The translations under genes were made by a program, and so were the position numbers. DNA of 64,000 nt from Triatoma infestans (lineage: Eukaryota; Arthropoda; Insecta; Hemiptera; Reduviidae). The notes below the pieces were generated by a model. The model made no database searches. It was given only the letters and a program-made list of their open reading frames with translations, and had not been told where the DNA came from. The stretch lies in assembly GCA_011037195.1 (NCBI GenBank), contig JAAEAF010001545.1:1-64000 (forward strand). Reading direction: 5' to 3'. Below, in pieces: positions 11,346 to 23,200 of the stretch (its first letter is position 1; the number at the start of each line of letters is the position of its first letter).

Positions 11346-13183
11346 TGAAGAGCTAAGTTACTCTTAAGTACTTCATTGATGTCAGTTTAGAGAAAGATTT
11401 TTTTAAGTTATAGAGACCATGACCGCACGCTGCGCCTCTCACACGTCCTGCGCTGCTATAGAATAAAGCATTTCTTTCACAAGAGCCACCCAGTTAATAG
11501 AAATGTCAGAACCATCCAAAAGCTTCCAAGTGAGCTGCTTCATATCTTCAGAGGTGAGCTGCTTTTCATCGATAAAATCTTCAGCCAGAATCTTATAGAT
11601 TTATTAAAAATCTTGGTTTCCACTTGCCGTCATTCAACTTCCAGCGAATGAAACTTGTCGTGGCAGATTTAAGAGCAACTTTAAGAATATCAATTGGACA
11701 CGATCGAGTATAGTGAAGTAGTTCAAGGCCCAATTTTTTAACTGATCCCAAACTTCTGATCGGTAGTATATATATTCTTAAGGGGCGGCAATTTGTCTTT
11801 TTGACCGGGGCGACGTAACCGTTGGAGTGAGCGCTGACATCCCTCCCACTTACAAGTATCGTAACCATTGAACTAATTTCCCTTCTACTTGTGTTAAGTA
11901 TTTACTGCTAAAAGTTGCTGTTCATTAAGTCTTTCTTTTTATTTTTTTTAATCTGTGTTTGGGACTCTATCTTTGAAAACGAAAAAAGTTGAATATAGTG
12001 ATGAAAAAATAGAAGAAGAAAATAAAGTTCAAACTAGCAAAAATAAGGTGATAATAAACATTAAAAATTTTACTAATTACATTTCTTAAATCGTCTTTTA
12101 TTTAATGTATACTGTACCATTATTTTATAAAGAAAATAAATAATAATTGAGACTGGCCGTTATTAATGAAACAAGCAAAATGATGAGTGGGCAAGGGCCA
12201 AAGAAAAACTTTTTATCAACTTTAAGGAAACTTTATTTTTTCAACCATTTGCTTATATTATGTCCTTCCAATTATATTTAATAAATATCTATTATATAAA
12301 TATTAGACTTTTGTAATTGTAATTTTTTTCTTTTCTTTGCAGTAAAAATGCACGTTATTAACTGGTCTATATAGCCATAACATTATAAGTAAAAAATGGT
12401 GGGCCACCAAAGATGTCCGAAACGTCGAAAAAATAAGCATTTTTTGTTGAAAAGGTTTTTATTGATCCTGCCAACAATTAATTTAAAAATAAATAAATTA
12501 TTCTTCTGTCCAATTCTAAAGTTAAGAAGTAATATTCTAAACAGTTTGACTAGGAAAGGAAAAACACTATTTTATTTCCAAAAAAAGTGAGGCTGCTTAA
12601 TTATACATCAAGTTGCTTAAAACATAGCATACTAATCAATTGTAGAAAGAACATAATATTAATTGATTTGTGCGAATCATATATGTTGTCATTATTAATT
12701 AACGATAAAATTAAATATAGAATAAAACCAAATTAAATTAAATTAGAGAAATAAAATGCACAGTTTTAAGTAAATATATATATTCATTTGGTCCCTGATT
12801 GAATATGGGACTGTATAAAATCAACCGAATCCAGGAGAATGTGTCATAAGGTGCGGTAATTATCGTAAGGTGACGTCGATCGATTCTGAGCTGGTCAAGA
12901 TGTAGTACGTGGCATTGCTCCTCTACTTCCAAACCACAGACCCTTTACCTCAAAGTTTCGTTCTTCAAATACCTCACGACACTTCTTTAAGTTGGGTTAT
13001 GCATTTTTCATATATACTGTTCTTTTCTTTGTTTACTCTATCCTCTTGCTTGGATCATTGGATTCGAAACGATCGGTCGAATCTATAATTTGTGCGTTTG
13101 AATTTTTATCAAAAGCTAAAATAATCTATATTTACCTACATGCCCCATCGGTGTCTATTTATTTGTACTTCATCCAAAAAGAA
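11346..13183. other. No gene recognised
   Basis: Contains the repeat segment 11733-11835 shared with 7322-7420. A stretch at 12325-12395 resembles 14735-14810 (TTTGCAGTA-x-AAAT, then ATTAACT and CATAACATTA). The open frames show no family features. Confidence 0.45.
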
Positions 13184-13184
13184 G

Positions 13185-13815
13185 CAAGAAAAAAAATCTT
13201 GTGTGAAACACTCACACAACTTTCTCTTACTCCAGTTCTCAAAATTATAATTGACAAATTTTATAGTTCGTGTAACTGAAAAAAACTGTTCAGTAAAAGC
13301 GAAATTCCGGTTTACTAATTTTCTTGAAACTCAGAATTTTGGCCATCTATTTATTTCTAATTAATTTTGTTTGGATGATAGAATGGTATAATCAACTATG
13401 ATAGCACTTTACAGAAACACAAAACCCCACTCCTCCCCCAAAAGTGCCTAAAATGAATTTTCCCAGAGTAATTTTCAAATAAAAGTTGCAGCTCTTTGTA
13501 TGTGTAGTTAATATACTAAGTTTGAAGAAAATCGTCGGAGCCATTTTTGAGGAAATCGCAAAAAAGTAAAAAAAAAAATTTTGACAGATAACATACTGTC
13601 AGCCAGCTCCTGTGGTGGTGATACCTATACGGAATATCAAGTTTCAACTTTCTATGGTTTTTTTCGTTTTTGAGCTATGCTGTTCACATACATACATAAC
13701 ACGCACACAGACCATTAGCTAAAAACCACTTGTTTGGGGCTTAGGGGACCCCAAAACGGTATTTCCGTGGAAATTTGACACGAGTACAATACTTCCTACT
13801 TACTGGATTAATGAG
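13185..13815 (+). repeat. Family A repeat, near full-length copy
   Basis: Starts after an A-run with TTGTGTGAAACACTCACACA (hairpin GTGTGA-N5-TCACAC), then ACTTTCTCTTACTCCAG. It ends GACACGAGTACAATACTTCC with a decayed GGAGTAAGAGAAAGT-like end. The interior has a CATACATACATAACACGCAC microsatellite before GACCATTAGCTAAAAACCAC. No frame is seen. It has the layout of copies at 36205, 50530 and 61525. Confidence 0.75.
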
Positions 13816-13989
13816 AAAGTAACAAAAATGTTAGAAGCCAATAAATTGCCCTCAATAAGGCGATTCAATCCATTATTTTATCGACTCTTAAATTCCCCAA
13901 ATAAAGGGATACATTTCTTAATTTATGAAACGTGGAATACCCACGTTTCACTCTGGAAGAGGCCTGGAGTATAATGCTGCATACAGCAT

Positions 13990-16900
13990 ATTTTTAAATG
14001 AAATAAAGGGAATAAAACACCATTCAAATTATTTTTTTTTTGTTATTAATTTTTATTAAACAGTGTGGTCGTCAAATTTATTCATATGAATTTATATATT
14101 ATAATACAAACGTCAAAAAAAAAAAATTTATAAATTAGAAATATTGTATATTTTTACCCCTAAAGTTTTGTTTTAATTGGGTAAAAAAAAAAAATTAATT
14201 ATAAAACAAAAACAAAAAAAAATTACAAAAGGAAACAACTTAGACACATATTATTATACATTTCAAATACAGTCTGATATGTAGTTTAGATAGTTGAAAT
14301 TTTATGTTTTTTTAACACATTTTTGTATTTTTTATTTTTATTGTAATAATTATATTGTGCACGTTTATTATTTTTATTGCAACCATTAGAAAATATATAG
14401 ATTATAGAAATAGAGGTTTTTTTTTTTTTAAATGAGTAAGCAGTAGCAAACGCTTCGTGTATTTTTTTTTTTTTTAATCATTTAAATAGGAAAATATTGT
14501 CATTTTTTTAATTAAGTTTCAAAAATTCTCTATATTTTTTTTTTTTTGTGCACAATAATATAAAATAAAAATTATTTTTTGTGTATAACATTTAAATGTG
14601 TTATTTTTTTGTGTGTCTCAGTGCCAAACTACTTTAAATACAATAGCCAATTATATTTATTATATTATGTATGTTAGACTTAATCCAAATATTACACAAT
14701 TATTATGTATTTTCATTTTTTAAATATATGTTTTTTTTTTTTTTATTTGCAGTACAAATACACCATTATTAACTAAACTATATACACATAACATTACATG
14801 TACAAATAAATTGTTTCATGTATTTATTTGTATTTTTCTTCATTTTTTTTAAATTTTATTATAGTCCACATTTAACTACTACAAGACCTATCGTTTATGA
14901 CTAGTTTTTTAGATAAAGAAATAAAAAAAAAAAGAAAGAAAATTGTGAAAACTAAAAATAAAAAATACCTTCATTTTTCACATTTTTTTATATATTTTCT
15001 TTTTTACTCAATAATCCATTTCATAGTTAACACTTTCATTTTTAGTTTCAATAATAAATTACTAAACAATGGTCCTACCAGCCAACAATATCTTCTTTCT
15101 TTATTCATATTAAATCATAAAACACAGTACTATATTTATATATATATATGTATATATTTATAAAATTCACATTTTTATTATTTATTATTAATTTTGTCAT
15201 TTTTTTTTTTTATTTACATATTAATAGGCTTACGGAAACCATAACCAAACTGAGGTTGGTTTTGCTATATATCACATAATATGTATATATATATATATAT
15301 AAAAGAAAAGAAGAAGATGATTTTGTAAGAAAAAGAAACTATTATTAAGTTAAATCAAATTTATAAACAAACAAACAAAAAATTGATATTTCTAAAAATA
15401 TTTACAATATTTATTTATAAATGTTATATAAATTACAAAAAAAAAAAAAAAGCGTAAATTACAAATGCAATTTTATTCAAAATCCTAAAAAATAAATATT
15501 AGAAATTATAGTGTCCTACCATATATATTAACAATATCTTTTCAATTTTTTTTTTTTTTTTCTCATATACTTTGTTAAGAGAAGTGAGTGTGTTCTTGTT
15601 TACATTTTCTTTGCTTAAAAATTTATTATTCTTAATATAATTATATATTATATGTTTTTTTTGTTTTTTTTAAGAAATTCTATATTACGTCAAGTTACAA
15701 AAAAGAGGGTAATCTTTATTTTGTTGTGAAATGCATTATTATGTTTTTTTAGAATGTTGTTTTTATTTTATTTTATTTTTTTTGTTTTTGTTTTTAATAT
15801 AATGAGGTATATTTTGTTGTAAAAACCTGTTCATTAAGATTTTTTTTTTTTTCTTTTAATTTAATTTGTGTCAAGTTCTTTTTTTTTTAAAAAAAAAAAC
15901 AAAAAACAATAGCCATATTATGTAATTTACCGAAATTATCAGGCCGTATGAGATGGAGTGTTCTGTTTTTTGGGGAAAAATTTTATAATTTTTTTTTTCT
16001 GTTTTAAATATGTTTCAAAAATCAATAGAATTGTAGAATATATATTGAAATATCCATGAATCTTGAAATATCTATTTGATTATCAGTAAGTAATGATTAA
16101 AAGTTTTATTACAAATAAACTGGTTTTTCAATGATTAATTGCAAGATTAAACAATAGATCATTAATGTATAATAAGTATTTATTTCTACAGTCAGTAAAA
16201 ATCCTATCCATAGACATAATGTCTCATAGGATATAAGTAATAAAAACCAAAGAAGATTCACTAAGCATTTTCACAATTTTTATATAGTTTTTAAAGGTAT
16301 GAACGGAATTTCTAGTAAGGACTTCGAAATCAACAGCTAGGTACCTTACGTTTTGGCTTGGTAATCCTGTTATGTAAAGAATGCTGTAAAAAGCAACTTC
16401 TCTCATTTATAAATCAAAACTCAAGCTTTACATAAAAAAATAGAATATAATCGACTGCCTTGTCCTGTCTAGTAATCTGTAAGGGTCATCGAATCCACGA
16501 ATATCATCGCACACAGATTTCAAGAGGTTTTGAGGTAAAAATGTTAACGCTTGAACTACCTCAGGTATTGTTTTTATCAGGAAACTTTAGAACTGCTTTT
16601 AAGCCAGCATACAGATTGACCCCGTTTATTAATAAGATTATACGGATTATTCCTTAAAAACAATCGTAATTTTTAAGAAAGGAAATTTTAAGACAACTTC
16701 CATCCAATATTGATTATATTAGAAAATTACCTTGAAAAAGCTAGAAAATACAAGTATGACAAAGCAAAATTCTAACAATGCTTCAGCAACAAACTTGAAG
16801 CAAGGAAAGCGTGTGGTTCTGTTCATTTCTTTCATTGAAGGGAGCGATCGTGAAAAAAATTTTGAGAATAAAGATTTAGAACCATTAAATTTGGAAGGGA

Positions 16901-19900
16901 AGCGTTTTTTTTCTTTCTGTTTTTTTTTTTTTTTTTAAATATTGCAAATAATTGTCAAATTGGAAAAGGAATTTAGTAATTTTTTACAATATCTAAAAAT
17001 AAAAGAAGAAAAAGTAAAATTGGTGAACACGAAGCTGAATGACGAAAAATACTGGCTGTGTTCTATTGTTTGAATGACGGCGTTGCACTTGGGGTATAGG
17101 TTGACTTCATTTGTCAAAGGACACAAATAGATGTAAATGACTACCAAATTAAAAAATGTTCAGGAAGATCTGTATCTGATATTTTATAATGGTTCATACT
17201 GGGTTGAACTACCCAATGCCTGGCCATGAAGATTTTCACTACATGTGGGTCACGAATGCTGATGTCTGTTTTAAAATTGAAAAAAAAAAAAAACAAAAAC
17301 AAAACGGAAATTTACTATACATTGTTAAATTTTCTGGTGGCAGGAACAATGAGAATCTTCGGTTAAATGTCGCATTTCTAACTGGCCATCTTACGGCTGA
17401 TAAATACGGTATTTTTTAATTTTTCTTTGTTTCATTTTTTTTCTTTTTTGTACAAATTTTTCATCTCATTCACTGAATCTTTTTTTTTTTTTATTAAATT
17501 TATGTGATTAATACAGAAAAAAGTGTATAATGCAAAAGATTTAGTTAATTTTATTTATTATTATTATTATCATCATTTTTTTTAATTAGGAAAAGAGGTG
17601 ATAGCAGATAGTGATAAGTTACTGTATGAGTGTAGTGTCAAAAATTTACAAATGACATTTGAAATAAAAGAATAATAGAAATAAATTATTCAAAGAAATT
17701 CTATGTTTTTTGAAGAAATATTTTACTATTATTATTAGTATTATTATTAATAGACTTTATTTTTTTATAAATTTTTGTTGATTTTTTTTTTTTTTTTTCA
17801 TCTAGCAGTCAGTATGATTGTCGCCACAATGCATCGCTTTTATCAGCCAATGAATAAAATTAAAAACTTAAATAAATTACAATAATAAATTTCATTTTTA
17901 TCTTTTAAAGAAAAAACCTATATAGTTTAAATTTAAAAAATATTTCTAAATTTATTTTTTTGAAGAGAAAACACTCATTATTTTGATTATTATTAAGTTT
18001 ATTTTTTTTTTTTTTTTACAACTAGTGAAAAATCCTCTAAAAAGCTTCTTTATTTTGTCAATGAAAATGTGTAAAAATTACTTTTCTTTTTTTTTTTTTT
18101 TAATTTTTATTAATACTTTAAATTAATTTATTGAAAAAATTAGTCATTATTATTAATCTTTTCTTTTTATTTTATTTATTTATTTATTTATTTTTCATAT
18201 AAACTGTAATAAAGTGCATTTACAATTAATATACTGTTATTATTAATATTTATGTTATTGTCATGTTTTCTTTAATTTTTTTCCACTCTCTCATTTTTTC
18301 TATTCTATATATTCTTTTTAATATTAAATTAAAATATTCAATTTCTAATTTTTATTAATTAATTTTTTTTTTTTTTTTTTGTAAATATTCGGATACTGTC
18401 TAGAAGTTTTTTAGCTTTCAAATAGATATGTTTTTTTTTTTTGCATTTATTTTATAACAATATTTTTCTTTTTAACATTTAAATTTTTGTTTTTATATTT
18501 ACATATAAAAAAAAAACTCTTGTCTAAATACTCTCGAATATTTCAAATTTATATAATATGTTGGAATAGCTTTGTGTCAAAATTTTTGTTATATGTTTGT
18601 AAAATAATGCACATTTTTCTTCTTTTTTTTAAAAAAAAAAGTGATACAATAAATAAATATTCGTTTTTATTATCCTTATTATTATTATTATTATTGTAAA
18701 TAGTGCATGTATATATGTACAATTTCATTTATAAATATATAACTACAAGTAACATAGCATCTAAAAAGGCTAAAGGAAATTAAAAGAAGTTTAATAAATT
18801 ACAAATTAATTCAACTTGGTCATTCAATTCCTTAAAAATTACAGTATATATATATATATATTTATATAAGGTATTATGTTTATTAAATAGAGATGCTCTA
18901 ACACTTACAAGTTTTTTTTTTCTGTTTTTGTTTTTTTTTTTTGGAAGGTTTACATTTTCGGGATTAGGAAATAAGAGGTTTTAGGGATTAGGAAAATCTT
19001 TTTCTTTTTTCCTTTTTTTTTGTTTATACACATAAGCTCCATTTTTATTATTATTATTATTATTTTTTATCTAAGCGACTTTTTATTAATAGCTTTTTTT
19101 TTTTTGTTTTGTTTTAGTATTTCACTCTAGAAAGTACAAAAATAGGTGATGCCTAATTCGATGAAATTGTTTATTTGTTAATAATTAAGTTTTAATTGAG
19201 ATTTATGGTAAGTTTTTATCAGTAATCAATTTCTTTTATATATAAAAATTTAACATAAATCTAACAAATAAACTTAATTATCATGAAGAAAATAAAGCAG
19301 ATATTTTATTTTAAGATGCGTTAAAAAATTGTAGTTTTTTTTTTTTTTTTTTTGGAAAATATTATTTTAAAATTTTTATTTAATAGACGTTTCTTTTTTT
19401 TTTTTTTTTTTCATGCGATATTTAAAAATAATGAAAAAATAAATTAATAATTTGAACAATTATTTCATAATACTAGAATTCTATTTTCTAAATAAACAAA
19501 ATAAAAGATAAGTTTATACATAAAATAAAATTTCCTTTTTTTCTTTTCGTTTATCATTAAGTTTCCATGTCGTTTAGGATTTTCATTCAGTAAGTTTTCA
19601 GAAAATATTATCGATGTGCCTGAAATATATATTATAAATAACTTGCTTGCCCACAGTATTTATTTAAATGCCTTCAGACCAAGAGAATCATATTCTATGT
19701 TTATGCATACAGTTTCTTTGAAAATCAGTCGACAAAGAGACAATTGAAACAAAAGAAAATATTCGATGTTCACAAATATGTTTTTTTTTTTTTTTTTTAG
19801 AACAGTGATTGTGTCCCCTAAATAAAAGTAAATAAAAAAACAAAAAAAAAAGATTACGAACATATTTTTGATCTTACAACGGGCGCTGCATATATTATAG

Positions 19901-19916
19901 CGCCCGGATCCCTTTC
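13990..19916 (-). other. T-rich downstream region, possible Ddr 3' UTR
   Basis: Almost 6 kb directly after the Ddr stop is extremely A/T-rich, with dozens of runs of 8-20 T on the plus strand (A-runs in the sense of the gene) and many AATAAA-like hexamers on the minus strand, for example near 19658. I cannot choose the real poly-A site. No open frame here is convincing. A long AT-rich 3' UTR is an inference from position only. Confidence 0.3.
16732..17419 (+). pseudogene. Unrecognised broken coding-like segment
   Basis: Several short plus-strand frames follow each other: a polar stretch from 16732, a coiled-coil-like segment near 16950-17065 (IVKLEKEFSNFLQYLKIKEE), then a frame from 17189 with LNYPMPGHEDFHYMWVTNAD. 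T and A runs break the frames. Base composition is less skewed than in the flanks. I do not recognise a family. It may be an old retroposed copy or chance. Confidence 0.22.
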
Positions 19917-20225
19917 TCACGTGGACATTGGTGCATAACCAAGATTTTTCCTTTGTAAAAATAAATGTATCTGTGTAAATGTGGGTCGATGATGATCAGC
20001 TTGTCGCCAACATTCAGCCATTAGATCAGCTATATCTTGTGTACACGGCGGTGGGGGTCTGGGCAGTGATACAAAGGAATTTTCATCTTCTTCTTGTAAT
20101 CTACCTAAATTTTCTACTACTTCTGAATCTGATAGATTTTCAAATGGCCTTCGCCTGCATAAATTTAATACTTCCCATAGTGTTACACCAAAAGACCATA
20201 CATCACTTTTTGTTGTATATTTACC
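19917..20225 (-). CDS. Ddr: Ddr last exon: kinase C-lobe and stop
   Basis: 309 nt including TGA at 19919-19917. It encodes [20 protein letters not shown], then [10 protein letters not shown], a proline-rich loop, [20 protein letters not shown] and a short tail ending YAPMST. The acceptor is tttcag. A kinase ending within about 12 residues of the last helix is normal for DDRs. Confidence 0.94.
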   Translation of the reverse strand, partial: GKYTTKSDVWSFGVTLWEVLNLCRRRPFENLSDSEVVENLGRLQEEDENSFVSLPRPPPPCTQDIADLMAECWRQADHHRPTFTQIHLFLQRKNLGYAPMST

Positions 20226-23200
20226 CTGAAAAATTAATTTAATATTTAATTACAAATATTGAGAATATTTAATTTGTTTTTTTTTCAGCAAATCAATAAA
20301 AATACAATGAAGATTGTACTTAGTAGTAGTATGGTCGTTTTATATTATTAATTGAGGTAGTGATTAAACTCAGGTATACACAAAAACTGGCATACAAGGC
20401 AATAACAATAGATCTTGGCAAAAGTTGATTTTGTTTTTTAGCCACTCCTACTACACTTCTAATAATGTGATCAAGCTCCTGGGAGCCGCTTTGCTACAAA
20501 ACAACAACAACAAATTGGAGCTAGTTTAGGAAGCCAGATCCAAGACTGTCTTTGGACTAATCTATGGACTGTTAAAGAGCTTTAAATATTAATATATGAT
20601 CACTCATCATGAGAGAAATACTCATCGAGGGTCGTAGGTAGATAAATTTAAAATAGTTTCAATTAGAATGGCTATTTCTTGCTTCATCCAGTCCGCAGAT
20701 TTGTATAACATCAACTTTGAAAAGGTCACGTCTTCCTGTAGTTAGTTCAGCAGCAACGATATCATAGATTAACAATGTAGAAGCATTCATATGACGTTAG
20801 TAATTGCAACATATGTAATCGTAAATAGAATGAATTTTCGAATTTAATAATTAGCATGTTATTATTGCTCAATAATGCTTTGTAGTATTGCTATTTTCCA
20901 ATATTCATCTTGTTATTAGTTTATAATATCAACTTTTATATGAGATTGATAAGGGATCCCGCAACAACGGAAGTTGCTGTAAAGTGGTACAGGTGGGGTT
21001 GTGATACGGGGTTGCTGTTGAAGTAAAGTCAAACTAAAAAGAACTTAATGCTTCAAAGAATATGAATTTTAATGTACATATTGCAAGTGACTGGGGGGGG
21101 GGCATGAAAATTATTGTTTTCGAAAAGAATCTTGGCGCTGAAAAGAGTGCGAAGCCTGCTCTAGTAAATTTACAAGTGCTTAACCATTCTTAAGACAATG
21201 TAACTCTTGAAAAAGCCCAAGAAGTCCTCATGAGAGAGGAGGCATCTATGTTACGAACTGTACAAAAAGGAAGAAGCAGATGTCCATAATATGGACAAAG
21301 ATTGGTACAGGGTCTGCTCAAAACATAAGACCACTGTTAATAGATGAATATGCGTTTTCAAGAATGTATAATCAAATGCATAGAGTAGAAAATAAATAAA
21401 CATTTTAGTCAAATAAAGCCATCATTGGGGAATTTTAAATCTACATTGCGCACAGTTTAATTTAATCAATCAAATTTAAAATAAATATTCAAAGCAGACT
21501 CTTTTTTTTTTGTCAAAAATACTATTTTCTCGGAGACATTAAATTTCAATTCATAGTTTATAAATCACATCTCCAAATAGAAACACAATTCGGTTAAGTG
21601 TTTTCTCAAAAAAGACAACCCACGTATTTATATATTTTGCAAATAATAAAGCACAAAAAGTTATTAAAAAATGCATTTATTTATTAAAAGAAGTTAACGT
21701 TATTAGAAAAAAAATTTCTAGCATTCTCAACATTATTAAACATTTTAAGTGCAATTTAACAAAAAATAATCCGTTATAAATAAAATTTGTAATACTTACA
21801 AGGAACACCGATTCACAGGCCATCCAACGAACCGGTAATGCCATACTACCATTAACTTTGTAATAATCACTGGCGTACGCTTCATTATCAGTGCCGAAAT
21901 CTGAGATCTTTATTTGATATCCTTTACCAACTAAACAGTTTCTGTAACAAAAAAAAAAAAAAAATGAAATGGTTTAGATTCTGGTATCCAATCCAGGCAG
22001 TGCTGCCCTTAGATTTTCTCGCCCTAGAACGTTCTACACCTAAGGGTTGTGATGAGCGATGCTGACAATAATTTGAAGTTCGGCACTGAAGGCTTCGATC
22101 ACCAAACCCAGATGCTGACAAGATTTTAAAAATAAATAAAAAAATATCCATATATATAAAAATAAGAAAGGCAATTATTCTTTAATAGTATCCAAAGAGA
22201 GACAAAATGACAGGACCATTCTCTCGGACTTGAGTGGGAGAAACCAAATAAATGCAGCGACGGGAGACAGAACAGAACAGTTTATACTACTGAGTTCATA
22301 CAACCAATCACTACGTGTCATTACCCTTTTCCACTCTACCATACTCTATCATTTCAAGTGTAAAGTCCAGGCAGTCAGTGTCACTTATCAAATTATACAG
22401 TGTTAATCATATTCTGTTAATTCATTCTAACCAGACCATTTCTCTCCTTCGTCAACCCCATTATAATTCTTGTTAGCTACAAACAATAAAAAAAGAGAGA
22501 GAAAGATTGAAATAAATCTTATTTCAGTAACTGTGCTAAGTTTCTAAGAATCAACAACCATATTATTATCATTTCAAGCCAGAAAGCTTCTTATTACAGA
22601 AAGAGCTATTTTATTTTTCACGTATCTGTTAGCCCACGTTCTAGCTGTTGGATAAAAAGTTTATTAAGGAAGTGACTGGCTCAGTGGTAGTGCGTAGGAT
22701 TAGAAACGCGGAGATCCCGGGTTCCAGTCCAGCCGTACTCCCTTAGACTTCCTCTACCTAGAAGTCTCTACAGCTCCCTCTGTCCGGTGATTGGCAATGT
22801 TGTCTATAACGAAAGAACACTGCTGGAGGCCGGTAGTACGCGGAGAAGACTCCGGGCGCAAATGACCCTAGATGTTGACGCGCCTTAAATTAGAAAAAAA
22901 AAAGTTTAGGAAACATATTTATTGAATATGTGGTTGGGTCCCCAAGTGCTGGAGATTTTATCCGTTTCAGCATGCTTCTTTTTATTTCAAAGCAAATGTT
23001 ATACATATGGAAAAAGTAAACGTGGGACAGAATCAAAATATATACAAAAATTAACCGTTAAGATAAAAATTTATGAATTTCATAAAAATTCATAGTTTTG
23101 TGATGGGCGTAATTTTATGATTATATGCATTTAATGACCTTGTAGTTTTATTTAAGACACTTTAAGGACAAAATTAATTTTACTTGTGTTGGTAAAGGGG

